Source: Hymenopus coronatus (lineage: Eukaryota; Arthropoda; Insecta; Mantodea; Hymenopodidae). From it: a stretch of 64,000 bases of DNA. Shown piece by piece: positions 1 to 11,739 of the stretch (position 1 is its first letter; the number at the start of each line of letters is the position of its first letter). The position numbers were made by a program, and so were the translations under genes. Under the pieces are notes generated by a model, which was not told the origin of the DNA, ran no database searches, and was given only the letters and a program-made list of their open reading frames with translations. The stretch lies in assembly GCA_030762935.1 (NCBI GenBank), contig CM060900.1, forward strand, positions 286,040,784-286,104,783, given 5' to 3'.

Positions 1-130
1 CTATCTTTATACTTAATCACTCAATCACATAAACATCTCTTTTAACATATAAATTTCCTTTTCACTTCCTATCCATCACTATTCTTGCACAAAATTAAAA
101 TTCTAAAATGCACTTACACTTAATTTACTT

Positions 131-141
131 TAAAAAAAAAA

Positions 142-178
<37 letters not shown>
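131..178. repeat. A-run followed by (AAT)n microsatellite
   Basis: A run of about 12 A is followed by roughly 11 AAT units. It sits at the 3' side of the minus-strand R1-like LINE that begins near 180, so it may be the expanded tail or target-site microsatellite of that insertion. Confidence 0.85.
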
Positions 179-179
<1 letters not shown>

Positions 180-380
180 CCACTTCACTTTCACTTACTT
201 CTCTTCATTCTCCGGAATCCATGGATTGCTCCCGGCCTTGGAGGACGTAGAAGTCGCTCACTGCTGTCTATTATCAGTCCCTATCTGATGTGCAGTCAAT
301 TTGCTGTCGCTCCTGGCCTCCGTTGCTTCCTCCATCTCTGCATTTACTGCTGTTCCCCGTTGTCTCCTTCTCTCTGCAGC

Positions 381-617
381 CTACATTCTACCAATTGATA
401 TTGTGTAATATCTCCTTCTATTACCATACCTTGCATCTATATCACTATCCCCTCCATCATCTTCTAAATTCACTACTGCCTCACATTCGGTAACAATATA
501 TTCCTCTTCTCTCTGCTGTTGATTTGCGTATCTTAATCTTATAAGTCTAACATCAGCTACATTTTCTGTTAAATTTAGTCTCGTCCCTTCACTTCTTTTT
601 CTTCTATCATTTAACAT
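381..617 (-). pseudogene. C-terminal extension of the R1-like ORF2
   Basis: A 78-residue frame overlaps the end of the RT/Cys-motif frame by a few bases. It begins with a basic stretch (NDRRKRSEGTR) and then becomes acidic (EEEYIVTECEAVVNLEDDGGDSD). The R1-like copy at 18-19.7 kb has a comparable region after its Cys motif, so I read this as the displaced C-terminus of ORF2 rather than a separate gene. It has no recognisable domain, and the frame break is probably decay. Confidence 0.45.
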
Positions 618-1672
618 ATTTTCCTTTGCAATTTTGATATCTTTTCTGCCATATTATTCATAATAATAAAATCTTCTTTGTTACGTATAATATTGCCAAC
701 TTGTTTACCCTTCAATTTCCTTCTTAATTTTTCTAATACATTACTATAGTATTTAACACATTCAAAAAATACCTGCTCAGGGGTATCTATCCTATTGCAG
801 TGATTACATTCTGGCATTTCCTTCCTTCCAAATCTATGTAAATAATTTTGAAATGGTCCATGCCCTGTTAAATAATGTATCATCCCTTTTTGTGGTTGAA
901 GGTGATGCATTACTAAACGTTCTTTAATTTGGGGAAATATTTCAAATGTTCTTCTTCCTTCATCCATGTTTTCCCATTTATTTTGCCATTCTTCCAGTAG
1001 TTTTGTTTTCATTTGTTTAACAGTTTCACAATGTGATCCAATAATACTATAATTTTTTTCTCTATTACCTTTCCTAAGCCAATAAATTGCTCCTCTTAGT
1101 CTAATCACCAAATCAACAGGCCATATTCCTAATATTACAAATAATGCCATTGTTGGTGATGTATTTGTTGCACCTGTAAGCCTAATTAATATTTTTCTTT
1201 GCGACCTTCTAAGCAATCTTTTTACCTGAATTTGTCTTGCTTTCTCAGCCCATACACTTGAACCAAATCCCATTATTCCAACCATAATACTCGTATGGTA
1301 AATTTTTATATATGCTGTAGAGATTTTAAAATCTCTTCTCTTTAGGGAAACCAATTTCATCATAATATTCTCGCTCTTTCTTCTTCTTTCATTTATGTGA
1401 TAAATAAAATTTTGACGTTCATCTATATGCAATCCAAGATATCTAAAATTTTGTCTTCTTATATTAATATTGCTAATTTTTACAGTGGGATCCCTCTTTA
1501 CATTACCCTTCAATACCATATACGCCGATTTTAGGGGCGCAATTTTTAATTTTACATTATCACACCAATTTTGTACATATGTCGTTATAATTTTGGCTTT
1601 TTGCTCAATTTCATTCCTGCTATTTGCTTCTAACATAATTAATAAATCATCCGCATAGACCACCACCTCCAT
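611..1672 (-). pseudogene. R1-like ORF2 3' part: RT palm C-side, thumb and Cys motif
   Basis: This 353-residue frame opens inside the RT catalytic region: YADDLL at residues 6-11 carries the two catalytic aspartates of the FADD/YADD box. It continues through the thumb (MGFGSSVWAEKARQ near 134-147) to LTGHGPFQNYLHRF at 268-281, a motif just ahead of the C-terminal zinc-knuckle-like segment in R1 and I superfamily LINEs. That segment has Cys at 289, 292 and 305, but the expected His is Gln at 300 (DTPEQVFFEC), a plausible inactivating change. In an intact element this protein performs target-primed reverse transcription. Its Met start is an internal codon; the true frame continues upstream across a disruption near 1680-1790. 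Confidence 0.85.
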
Positions 1673-1791
1673 TACCTGTTACAAAATTTGTAATTCATTT
1701 AATAATGGTTCCGTCATTAGGTCCCAAAAAGGGGGCCTAAAACGGAGCCTTGTGGGCAACCTTTACTAATATACTTGCTGATATTAGCTCC

Positions 1792-2766
1792 TTATCCTTT
1801 TACACTTACTATTCTATCATTACAGTAATATTTTAATATATTATACAGGGTCTTTGGATACTCTCTATCTCTTAATGTCTTAAATAAAGCTGGCCACCAC
1901 AAATTATCAAATGCTCCAGATATGTCAAAAAATATGCCAATTATATATTTCTTGGTTGTACCTTCAATAGCCTTCATTGCTGTATTAATTGCATCATCAA
2001 TGGACCTTCCTTTTCTAAATCAAAATTGTTTTTCTGTTACCTGCATCATAATTCGAAATTCCCAAATTCTTTTATATATTAATTTTTCAAACAATTTTCC
2101 AAACGTATTTATAAGGTATATTGGACAATACGATTTAGCATTACAGGGGTCTTTGTCCTCTCCTTTTTTTAATATCGTAACAATTGATTCCTTCCAACAT
2201 ATTGGGAATTTTCCTTGCCATAAGCATTCATTAAACAACTTGCATAAATAAGGAGCAATAATATCTTCTAAATTTTGCAATACCTCTGGTTGGATCGCAT
2301 CCGGTCGTGGTGCTTTGGCTCTACCAAAAGTTCTAATCGCCAATTTAACCTCCATAACATCAAAGGGATAAATTATTCTCTCATTTTCAGTTTCAATACT
2401 CCATAATCTTCTTAAATAATCATGATGTTCATTTTCATCATCATTTACATCATCCGGCAACAATTTATCCAATAAAAGCTTAATTGATTCTTGCCAATCT
2501 TTTGTGCATTCACCATTTCCTTTATCCAAGGTTGAAATAATTTCGGGGCATCTTATTTTATTTATGACAACTTTATAGGGAATTCTCCATACATTCGTTT
2601 TTAAATTAGTATCAACAAACTGTTCCCACGATTTCTCTCTAGTCTCTTTAATTTTAATTTTGTACTTCTGTTTGTATTCTCTATATATGGCTAAATTCAA
2701 AATTCTTTCATTTTCCAATACACTCCTCTGATAATTACGTCTTGCTTTTCTCACTTTGGTTCTCAA
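1792..2766 (-). pseudogene. R1-like ORF2 middle: RT fingers and palm, interrupted
   Basis: Two open segments in different frames (2766-2020 and 1977-1792) form the N-terminal RT. The first (248 residues) has a basic linker, then the KAPRPDAI motif at 151-158, where families usually have K-A-PG-D-I. It ends in the conserved Gln-Phe before the missing GFR motif. The second carries FFDISGAFDNLWWP, containing the first catalytic Asp of RT, followed by the alpha-helical region around KTLRDREYPKTLYNIL. The frame change lies at about 1980-2020. The GCPQGS motif can be glimpsed near 1755-1765 in another frame. A non-functional remnant. Confidence 0.8.
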
Positions 2767-2784
2767 TTTTTGTAGTTCTTGTGT

Positions 2785-3450
2785 TCACCCATTATATTTA
2801 CTATCTTTTATTCTAATTCTACATAATGTTTTATCCATAGTAATTTTAATAGCGTTCGTTAATTCTCGGGCCTTATGCTCTACATCTTGCCCATATTCTA
2901 TTTCTTGGGGCATCTGTAAAATACATTTCATAGAGTTCCAATCAGCCGATTTAATATCATATCTAAGATTTTCTTTATTATATACTATGGTATCTCCTTT
3001 CGCTTTAAGAATATAGCTGTAATATATTAAATTATGATCACTTGTAGTCAAATTTTGCGCTACTTTCCAATCTTTTACTTTGTATACTATATTTTGTGTC
3101 GCCAAGGTCACATCAATATTTTCAGCTGCTCCTGCTCTATTATGAAAAGTTTTAGAATTATTTGGTTTATTAAGTACTTGTAATTGATATTCCGAAATAA
3201 CCTCCTCCAGCTTTTCACCTCTTTCATCCACAAAAGAACTATGCCACCAACTGGTTTTGGCATTCCCATCTGCCATGTATATTAATGATCTTCCTTCATA
3301 ATTCGCTAAAATTGATGACATTACATTTAAATGAACTTCTATTGCATCCATATACTGAAAATAATAATTTACTAAAATACAGCTATTTCCTTTATATGTT
3401 ATTTCTATTACATTAACATGTTCCTTGCTATGTTGTGATATTCTAACCAC
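2785..3450 (-). pseudogene. R1-like ORF2 N-terminal part: endonuclease C-terminal half
   Basis: A 221-residue frame encoding the C-terminal two thirds of an apurinic/apyrimidinic-type endonuclease, the enzyme that nicks target DNA for LINE insertion. MADGNAKTSWWHS (59-71) matches the D-x-N catalytic motif, NIDVTLAT (111-118) is the conserved beta-strand block, and SDHNLI (137-142) is the terminal SDH motif. The N-terminal residues with the catalytic Asn and Glu are absent, because the element is truncated upstream. A stop near 2785 separates it from the RT frame. Confidence 0.8.
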
Positions 3451-3545
3451 CTGGATTTCATTATTATTTATTAAAATAGCTCCATGGGTTTTTCTCCATC
3501 TACTATTATTCGTGATCTTACTATAGCAGCCTTTGTAATGTTTTT

Positions 3546-5570
3546 ACCCCCGGTGTCAACACTGATATCTTTGATCAGGTAGGTGTAGATCACTCCTTTT
3601 CCCTAGTTCTGCTGTCCCATTCACATAAATGATAAATAAATTTATTTCAGCCTGTTTGTTATCCTAATGGAATTTTAAACACCTGCAAGTCCTTATACAC
3701 ATCCTATCTGTGCTAGTTAAAGAGCGCCGACAAGTAAAACTCAATTTAACTTCCACCTGTGCTGACGATAATTGATTTTGTCCATAACAGTTTGAGTTGT
3801 GATGTAATTTTCCTTTAGTGAAATGGAGTATTTCAAGATATCAAAGCTAGAATGCTTCCATTATGGATTAGTAGAACTTTTAAGCTCCCGTTAAGTCAAT
3901 CCACAAACAGTTGCCAACTGATAATCACTGGCCAACTGCTCTATCAGTCCTGAAATGTCTCAACAGTAGGCCAGACTATCTTCCTTCTTGGAATACTTCT
4001 TGTACCCTAAGGGGTTTCTATTACGAGATATGGTAGCTTTGGGGGTAACAAGATATTTTTCATTCAATCGTGACCCTAGGAGTTCACTCCTTCATGGGGC
4101 CAAAGTCACATTTAATTGAGAGATTACTTAACCTCGACTGCTTAAACAATTCTAGAATTGGTGTTTCTATGGCTGGTGAAAAACTCATACCAACTTGCTC
4201 GTCAGCGGAATCTGATGAAGTTTCAGGGTCAGGTAAACTGAAAGGAGGTGTAAGTATTTTAATTTCTGGTCCATGAGGGATAGGTCTCATCGCCGACTTT
4301 GAATTCAGGTGCAAAATATTCACCTTGTTTTTCTTGTCAAATCCAGCCACTTTACATAGTCAAAACTACTAGTCACTGCTATGGTCCTTGAGCTCACGCA
4401 TAGCTATTCCTATTCAAAGAGATGGGCTTTACTTTTCTATGCATTTACTGTTGTAGGTTTTCAAGGCATGTTTTACAAATTACATGGGGAATCCATACCA
4501 TGAGCAAGACTGCTAATTTTAGTTTCAAACAAGCACAGTATAGAATGTTTCAGCAACGCAGATATTGACTGTGTTTTTCCCTTCTTTATGTAGCATCTGC
4601 ACACAAACAGAATGAGTCCGGTTTATTCATACTCTTCTTATAATTCCTGACACACTCCATTTTTACAGTAGAACACAAACATAAACAAGTACACTCCCAC
4701 TACACTCACGACGTAACTGGCTGTCACTGGACTAGGCATCATTACAAATTTTGCCTCTACCACGATCTACAAAAATGCGTCTCTGCATTTCATTGTTAAG
4801 AACTTTAAACATAGGCGCTAATATCGGAGAGTTCAATGGAGTGATGTTAGATTGCTGACAAACATGCACAAGGAAACAAAGCAAACTAATGACCGATTCA
4901 CTGCTATTGCAATGAATATTTCCAGGCAGGAAATCACGTTTAGCATGAAAAGTAATTGCGATACAGAAAAAATAGTGACATGTCTGAAATCAGGAAACCT
5001 TATATATGTCATGCTTTGCCGCAAAAATCATGTTTTGTTATTTAATCATGTCCTGGAAATAGAGGCTTTAATAAATAAATTGTAGCAAATTCAAAATACT
5101 GCCCTGTTTCTGTAAATTAAGCTTTAACCAGTTGTCACGATGAAAAGTTTTCGACTGCCAGAAGTATAACTTATTCACAATTTTTGCATGGTTCCAGGAG
5201 AATGGTTTACCGGGGACATTAAACAGGCAAGCAGTGACCTGACTATTCAGGTGTGCGCCCCAGGGAAAATCTCCGTGGAGTTTTCCATAATACTATTATA
5301 TTATACAAACCGGCCCTCTAGCACGTGTAAGGACGGAAGTGGATGTGCCACTTGCGCCAACCCCAAAGGGGATGACTACCGAAGACCTCAGTAGGGGCGA
5401 CATTTACCAGTACTATCTCTTCAAGAACGTCTTAAAGACGTCTGTCGTCATATCTCATCCAAGAATAAAAAACTAGAGCTCAACAATTTACAGAGCAAGG
5501 AAAAGATGGCCGCATTTAAATAGAATCTCAAACCCTTTACCATTTTCCGACATTCCCTATCCTCAAAATT
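3546..5570. other. No recognised feature
   Basis: About 2 kb of AT-rich sequence. Only short open frames are present (longest 88 codons), and none shows a protein motif. I see no tRNA-like boxes, tandem repeats or transposon ends here. Confidence 0.5.
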
Positions 5571-5745
5571 AAATTTTCTGCCTTCTGATTCCAAGATCGC
5601 GGGCTCATACCCGTCCCAGATGAATGTTTTAAGTGTGCTTGAAAGTTACAGTTCCATGTCCGTTGATGTACTAGCATGTAAAAGAAATTCTGCGGGGCAG
5701 CGTCGTAAACTAAAAGAGACTTAAAGATTTTGCCTTAAACATTTA
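5571..5745 (+). repeat. Possible degenerate tRNA-derived SINE
   Basis: The segment around 5590-5620 resembles a tRNA B box (GGGCTCATACCCG) followed by a body ending in a short A-rich stretch. No A box or target-site duplication is clear, so this is a weak call. Confidence 0.3.
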
Positions 5746-5796
5746 TCTAAAAGACTTTAGGCCCGAATCTGCCAATATGCCTCTGCAGTACAAGAA

Positions 5797-5994
5797 ATAC
5801 TTTTTTGGTAGTGTTTAGCGCCCGCTTTTACTAATTGTGGTACCGCAGGCGATGACACTGGTGATACATGAATGAAGATGGAGCACCGGTGGAATACGAT
5901 GGCGGGGGAATCCGGAGAACCCGTAGAAAACCCGCCCCTGTGCCGCTTTGTCCACCATAAATCTCACATACGTCGCTTGGGATCGAACCCGGGT
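5797..5994 (-). mobile_element. tRNA-derived SINE, family B, 5'-truncated
   Basis: Read on the minus strand it starts at a B-box-like GGTTCGATCCC and runs through the family-B body to the 3' end GGCGCTAAACACTACC. The same body occurs at 21777-22012 and 35662-35890. A 9-bp direct repeat GTACAAGAA (5788-5796 and 5995-6003) flanks it as a target-site duplication. The tRNA A box is missing, so this copy is truncated at the 5' end of the SINE. Confidence 0.75.
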
Positions 5995-6579
5995 GTACAA
6001 GAACTAGTGTGAATAAAAACGCTGCATACTAATCCCGAATTTACTATTCTATGAGTGGATTAAATTACTACTAATTATAGATTGTACGACGTGTGCATGT
6101 TTTTCCCTAACAAAGATGGATGTTTTTTCTCTCTGCTACGCTCGAAATCACTCTGATTCGTGTAAATATATACAGGAAGGGGTATACTTTGACAGAGGTT
6201 GCCGAGCTGTTCCAAAAAAATGTCCTGCCCTCTTGTCTCTCCCTCTGCCTTCCTCACAAATATCCTTGTGAGAGCACCCCTTACCTTCTGCTTTTAATTT
6301 TATGAACCTCTTCTAAACAAGAGACCCACGCAGAGAATGTCTAAATAAACAGTAGCTCTGTTTTGGATCTCTATGGCTCAATCTGAAAATCTTCCTCTGT
6401 TATCTATTTCTTTACTCTTCAAGTTTCTAAGAGGAGATATTTTAAGATATACTTATACTTCTATATGATTAATTGGATTTAAGAGTGCAAATTCTACTGG
6501 ATTTTCCAAGTATATGCTAACCTGGCTGACGTATATTAGATAATGAAAGACGCCTCTTATCAATTCAAAGTCGTTGATG

Positions 6580-6825
6580 CGTGGACTTGTAAACGGAATG
6601 CCTGAGATTCAAATCCCTCTAGGACCGTTCTACCTGACTGAACTTTCTTCCAGGTTCACGTGAGTCCTCATAACTGGCAAATGCCACTAAGACACCTAAA
6701 TTTTGTTCTGGAACGTTTAGTTCCCGAATTCCCTTTCCCAATAATTGTGTGATTTAATTTATCGTCAGTGCCCTCTGTGGTGCAGAATGAACGATAAACG
6801 GGCGATAAACAACATTAAAGAATAA
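6580..6825 (+). repeat. Possible SINE-like repeat
   Basis: A B-box-like AGATTCAAATCCC near 6607-6619 is preceded by a possible A-box region. It is followed by a moderately GC-rich body ending in an A-rich sequence near 6825. The phrase CAGTGCC-TCTGTGG near 6770 also occurs near 13200. No target-site duplication was found. Confidence 0.35.
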
Positions 6826-7054
6826 AAAGAGGGGAAAAAACAATCAGCTTCATTTAAGCAGAATGATGTAGTGTTCTTATATTCGTTTGATAACATTCAC
6901 ATACTTTTTTTTTTCGCTGTGGCCTGCAAGCGTAACTAAAACGAATAGACTTCGTTATATACTTATTTTTATTGTTAAAGTCACTAGATCTTTGGAGGGT
7001 GCATTTTTCACACGAATAATCTAGACGACTTCATACTTTCACTGCGTTCTACTG

Positions 7055-7262
7055 ATGACAAGTATTCAACATGAAGGCTGGTCAATTACTGGGACGGAAT
7101 TGCGGGAGAGACCACAACCCGTCATCAGTGTTCAGGCAAGGATGATACCGCGTGATGTTGTCATTTCACTTCGCAAAGGGGTAGAAAATCCCCACAGTAG
7201 TACTATGAAACGAACCCGGGTCTCCCGTGCCAGAGGCAGGTCGCCACAACTATGTCTATAGG
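7055..7262 (-). repeat. tRNA-related SINE head, degenerate
   Basis: On the minus strand the segment from 7262 down reads as a degenerate tRNA: an A-box-like region, GCACGGGAGACCCGGGTTCG with a B-box-like core, then GTGGGGATTTT. The last phrase resembles the sequence just after the tRNA part of the tRNA-Gly-like SINEs at 11.7, 14.4 and 16.2 kb, so this may be an older relative. Confidence 0.45.
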
Positions 7263-7559
7263 GCGCACTACCTTCTACTGAGCCCTAGAAATTTGTTTTG
7301 AAGTAATACGAACAGGGTAAGGGTTTGTTTTTCTAATAAATTAATACCATGCCAACCAATTGTTATTTCTTCGGAACTTATTACAGCCGGAGAAAAAAAT
7401 CGTTCTTTAAAATGACGCAACGTGGGCTCTAGCATATTAATAGGACTCGTGTCTAGTTCTTTAAAGAAACACAAGGAAATGTAACCTATATTACTATCAG
7501 ATATATCCGCAGTAGTTGGAGCCCGCAGAGTCTGTGCTGTCCTCTCATCTGCTCTGCAC

Positions 7560-7725
7560 GTGCAGACGATATACCAGGTGGCCCAACAGCGCCGTATTTC
7601 ACGTGTGCAGATAAACCTTCGTACAATAAAGGCGTGACCGAATTCAACGAGGCAATTGGAAGTACACACCTGTCAATGGCGGGTGAACAAATAGCGCGAG
7701 GGTCTTCGCTGCACGCCTCTTGCAC
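7560..7725 (+). repeat. Copy of a dispersed repeat also present at 11.3-11.5 kb
   Basis: The stretch from CAGGTGGCCCAACAG (about 7575) through CCGTATTTCACGTGTGCAGA to GGCGGGTGAAC matches, in the opposite orientation, the repeat at 11325-11525. It looks like a short non-autonomous DNA transposon family, but I could not define its ends. Confidence 0.5.
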
Positions 7726-7999
7726 ATCAGCGAAAACGGAAAGATGTTCGATCTCTCGAAGTTTCCAATCTACGATTATGTATAACACACCGAAAACGTT
7801 GTAAATTGCTTTTCATTTCAGTTACATAACCTATATTTTAGAGAGAATAAGGTCACCTATCAGTGTTCGCCAATACCTAGTTTTCAAATTTGTATACGCT
7901 GCTCTTATTTAACATTAGAGACTAGATAAATAAAGGCTAAATTAAAACATTAAGGCACCGTAACAAAAACCACGCAAAATGTACGCAGCGTTTCACTGC

Positions 8000-8003
<4 letters not shown>

Positions 8004-8048
<45 letters not shown>

Positions 8049-8050
8049 GA
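8004..8050. repeat. (ATT)n microsatellite
   Basis: About 15 ATT units immediately left of the tandem satellite block. Confidence 0.95.
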
Positions 8051-8057
8051 TAACAAT

Positions 8058-9005
8058 ACAGCACAGCACTAGGTGCTGTCGTTTTTGCCTATTTTAAGTT
8101 TCGATGTCTTCATGTATTGATTTATTCAGCTAAACATATTCTATATAATACTAGAGATTAATGATAATAGTACCTTGAAACACTACATACTGACGTGTTT
8201 GTATACTTGTAGTCACGATGCTATTATGTTTTGTTTTGTTCTGCTAAGCTTAAAGTGCGAAATGATGTTAATGATAGTAATAAGTGAAGCACTGCATGAT
8301 CCCGTATTTGTATATGTTTGTTATGGTGTATTATTCTTTTGACTTATTCTGCTAAGCTTATACTATTAATGATATTAATGATAATAATACTACGTGCTCT
8401 CATATTATGCTATTTTTCGTTACCATGTTTACGTGTTTGATTTTATTCTGATAAGTATATACCGCATAATAATATAGGATAATACAGTTAACATTATGTG
8501 GTCTTGCGTTTGCTTATTTTCATTGATATGTTCTCATGTTTTAATTTATTCTGCTAAGCCTTTGTTGCGTACTAATATTGACGATGACGATGATGACAAT
8601 AACAAAGTGAAACACTACATGCTGACGGGTTTGCATATTCTTCGTTTCGATGTTTTCGTGTTTGATTCAATTTGCTAGACGTATAACGCGTAAGAATACT
8701 AATGCTAGTTAATAGAGTGAAACACTTCGTGTTGTCGGGTTTGCATATTTTTCGTTACATACTTTTATGTTTTATTCATTCTGCTAAGCGTAATAATATT
8801 GCACATGATGGCAATAAAGTGAAACACTGCGTGCTCTCGTGTTTGCATATTGTTTGTTATGACGTTTTCACGTTTTGATTTATTCTGCTAAGCATATACT
8901 GCTTAATAACATTACTGATAACATAGTGAAACACTACATCTTCTCGTAATTTGATGTTTTTCGTTAAGATGATTTCACGTTTTGTTTAATTCCACTATGC
9001 ATATA
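8058..9005. repeat. Tandem satellite, about nine units of 105-115 bp
   Basis: A diverged unit repeats head to tail. Units begin near 8060, 8175, 8283, 8391, 8491, 8606, 8716, 8818 and 8925. Each opens with a variant of AGTGAAACACTACATGCT, continues through a CGTGTTTGCATATT-like phrase and a T-rich stretch to TTATTCTGCTAAGC, and ends in an AT-rich (AATAATATTAATGATAATA-like) tail. The units differ enough from one another to suggest an old array. It is bounded on both sides by ATT/AAT microsatellites, and no coding potential is preserved from unit to unit. Confidence 0.9.
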
Positions 9006-9010
9006 TTAAT

Positions 9011-9011
<1 letters not shown>

Positions 9012-9080
<69 letters not shown>

Positions 9081-9113
9081 TTTTGTATATTATCATTATT
9101 ATTGTTATTATTA

Positions 9114-9144
<31 letters not shown>

Positions 9145-9145
9145 C
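9012..9145. repeat. (TAA)n and (TTA)n microsatellites, inverted pair
   Basis: Around 22 TAA units (9012-9080) are followed by TTA units (about 9090-9144), giving a potential AT-rich foldback at the right edge of the satellite array. Confidence 0.9.
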
Positions 9146-11265
9146 TGTCTGAGGAAAGAGTGAAGTTTTTAGGTGAGGTCGCTAGAGTGTCACAGCTGTG
9201 TTTCGACAGGAGAGATACGCAGGGGAAAAGAAGCTTTCTCTGCCTGCCGTCTGCATTCTTTCGTCACACAGGCAATACAGTGAAAGGCTCGTACGCACTA
9301 ATTGTTGCTCTGCCTGTTTGTTTTCATGACATGGGCATGTAAAGAGCAGCCGCTGAGGTGTGGATATGTGGGCATCATACACCAGTGCTTCGTGCGTTGC
9401 CTAAGCTCAAAGTGATAACATTTCCAATATATATCCCACAAGTTTAATTTATTTTCCTGTAGATATGCTTTCAATTCTCTTCTAACTTACAACAGTAATA
9501 ACATCGGTTGTGGCATTAAATAATAATCCAGTGAGATTATATTTTCATAAATGACGACGATACCATAGAGTATGACAGGAATGCGCAGGACAGCACTACA
9601 AGTGTTACTTTGCCTTCCCTCTGGTCCCCACTTCTGTCTTTCAACAGCCTGGCAGAGTCACCCTAGCCGGTTTTTCTGTTAACTAGTCGTGTGACAAATT
9701 GACAATCACCTGCAAGTTGGAAGGAAAAGGAAGGGGTAAAGCATTTTGCACTTCAGGTGCTCATCTGACTGGCCCTGGGGTATGAGTATCATTGTCGCTG
9801 TACAAAATGATATGATTGCGTCCTCAGGCGGAGAAAAATACATTTTTCTGTGCCAATCTGGACAGAGTGCAACAGCCTGAATGTCATAGTGTGACTGATT
9901 CAGAACTAATTTATGGCACTTCTTCGTACTCCTTACTCTCCCGGCAGTCCCATAGAAGTAAATCTAAAGAGACAAGTATTACAGGCAGAGCAGACCTCCA
10001 CTAAACAGGATGCAGCTCCCCTCATGTGACTGAAACGTTCTACCACTTGTTAATAGCTGAGAACAGATTTAAAGCCAGTGATTCGTCATCAGGGCGAAAG
10101 TCACCTGCTCTATTATACCTAGTGGCATAGCTTCCTGAGCTAGAAGTTTCGAAATCCCTTTAGGTCATACAATACCAGATTAACTAGGGACTGTTGACAC
10201 CCAGTATTGCATATTAAGCCCATTTTTGGTTGCATTCTTCAGGAAGCTATTCTTTCGCGTTGTAAGACACGTCGGACTATGTCCAGATCCTCGACTAGAA
10301 CACCTAGACCAAGTGTCACCAACTCCCTTGGGTTTGTGGCTCAGCAAGTAGCCTTGCTCCGTGCCTGCAGAGGGTAAACATGTGACAGCAGGAATTGTCT
10401 CTCTTTCTGTATAGTGCGTCGTGTGTCCGTTATTGATATCGGGAACGGAAAGCAGTCCCACACGCAAGTCACCGACCTCTACGTTTATGCCTTGACAAAG
10501 AGTAACCTTTCTTATTTATAGAAAGTGGCAAAATCAGTGTTTAGTTTTAGGCAGAGTTCTGCACACAGAACATTTTATTTGTTGCGACATTTTGCAACCT
10601 GTGCAAGTGAGTGCGATATTTACGAAGGAGAAGAACGTTTCTTTGAAATTTTGTTCGATCCCAATTAATTACCAAGGGGAGATATTATAAATTTGAAAGT
10701 TTTTCATTACAAATTAATTCTCCTATTGGTGGCGTTGCCATGCAACTACAGAGATATTAACAAGTTAAAGTGCTTATTGTTTTATTATGTTAATATTGTA
10801 ATAATTCTCATTATCTTAAAATTAATTATGTTACTAGTTACTACTAGAGCTATAAGGATATGTATATGTTCATATCCGAAACATGAAAACCAATGCAAGA
10901 GATATAGAGCAATGTTGTTCTACCAACAATGAACCTACAATACATATATTAATCTATGAAAAGTGGCTTACATAATTCCAACGCAAAATGTCGCATATTG
11001 CCGCAGCATATCAAGAAATATCTGTTCTTGCTTTCCGTACAGTTGTTCACGCAATGCAAGCGCAGGAGCATTTCCTTTTTTCTTAACACAAAGGGCAACC
11101 ATTTGGTGACCCCTGACCTAATTCCTCGGTACACCAATGATTTTTTTTTTCGAAAATATTTTCAGGAACATCTTATGAGATTGCCATCTGATGTGGATGC
11201 TAGCAGATATTATTAGGGTTTGAATACCAGGTGACACAAAGCCCAACTGCCCCAAATGTGATTTT
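9146..11265. other. No recognised feature
   Basis: About 2.1 kb with only short open frames (at most 95 codons, at 10180-10467 on the minus strand) that carry no motif. No transposon ends, RNA genes or tandem repeats were seen. Confidence 0.5.
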
Positions 11266-11267
11266 GC

Positions 11268-11525
11268 AGGTTGCGTTAAAAGATTTGCAGAACTCAACGG
11301 GGCTATTTCAAGTTACGTTTTGCCACTCACAATGAGCGCGACGCTATCAAAGTTTCTGCCCACAGCAAGATGTGTAACGCAAAGAACCACTCGCCAGTTC
11401 TCCATTGGCGGGTTTTAACTTGAAATTGCTCCGTTGAGTTCTGCAGCTCTTTTAACGTACCAAAGGATATCTGCACACGCCAAATACGGAGCCGTTGGGT
11501 CACCTGTTTACAGCGACTGCAAGCA
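11268..11525 (-). repeat. Foldback repeat, member of the 7.6 kb repeat family
   Basis: The segment 11270-11337 is an imperfect inverted copy of 11396-11465. Both read GTTAAAAGA--TGCAGAACTCAACGG when compared in the same sense. The right part, read on the minus strand from 11525, matches the repeat at 7560-7725 (GACCCAACGGCTCCGTATTT). A non-autonomous foldback or MITE-like element is the simplest reading; no TIR or TSD was established. Confidence 0.6.
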
Positions 11526-11724
11526 ATGTAGTGTACTCGTGTACTCGTATAGAGTGATGTCAATGCATGAGATTAGTCATAGCCAAACACATCTGGGCTC
11601 AGTGCCTGCAACGTATAGTGTCTCTCTGCTGTGTTGACCAGTTTAATAAAATAAGTGCGTCACACGAAAATTGAAGTATTAACTGTAGAAGAATTTGGGG
11701 GTCAATATTTTGCTGCAAAACGTG

Positions 11725-11739
11725 AGATGATTGAGTGTA
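11725..11739. repeat. 15-bp target-site duplication, left
   Basis: AGATGATTGAGTGTA is repeated exactly at 12094-12108, bracketing the SINE. Confidence 0.9.

Larger units (their letters stand above)
180..3545 (-). mobile_element. R1-clade non-LTR retrotransposon, 5'-truncated, decayed
   Basis: Read on the minus strand, this block contains in order an AP-type endonuclease C-terminal half (3450-2785), the reverse transcriptase fingers/palm (2766-1792), the YADD-box and thumb with the C-terminal Cys motif (1672-611), and a basic tail region (617-381). That order and the motifs NIDVTLAT, SDHNLI, FDISGAFDNLWWP and LTGHGPFQNYLHRF are characteristic of R1-clade LINEs. ORF1 and the endonuclease N-terminus are missing, so the copy is 5'-truncated near 3540. 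Stops and frameshifts break ORF2 at least three times. About 200 bp of apparent 3' UTR lie between the last open frame and the AAT tract. No target-site duplication was found, so the ends are approximate. Confidence 0.85.

Noticed and set aside
8058..9005. Tandem coding repeats
   Set aside because: Unit length varies and is not a multiple of three throughout; stops occur in all frames.
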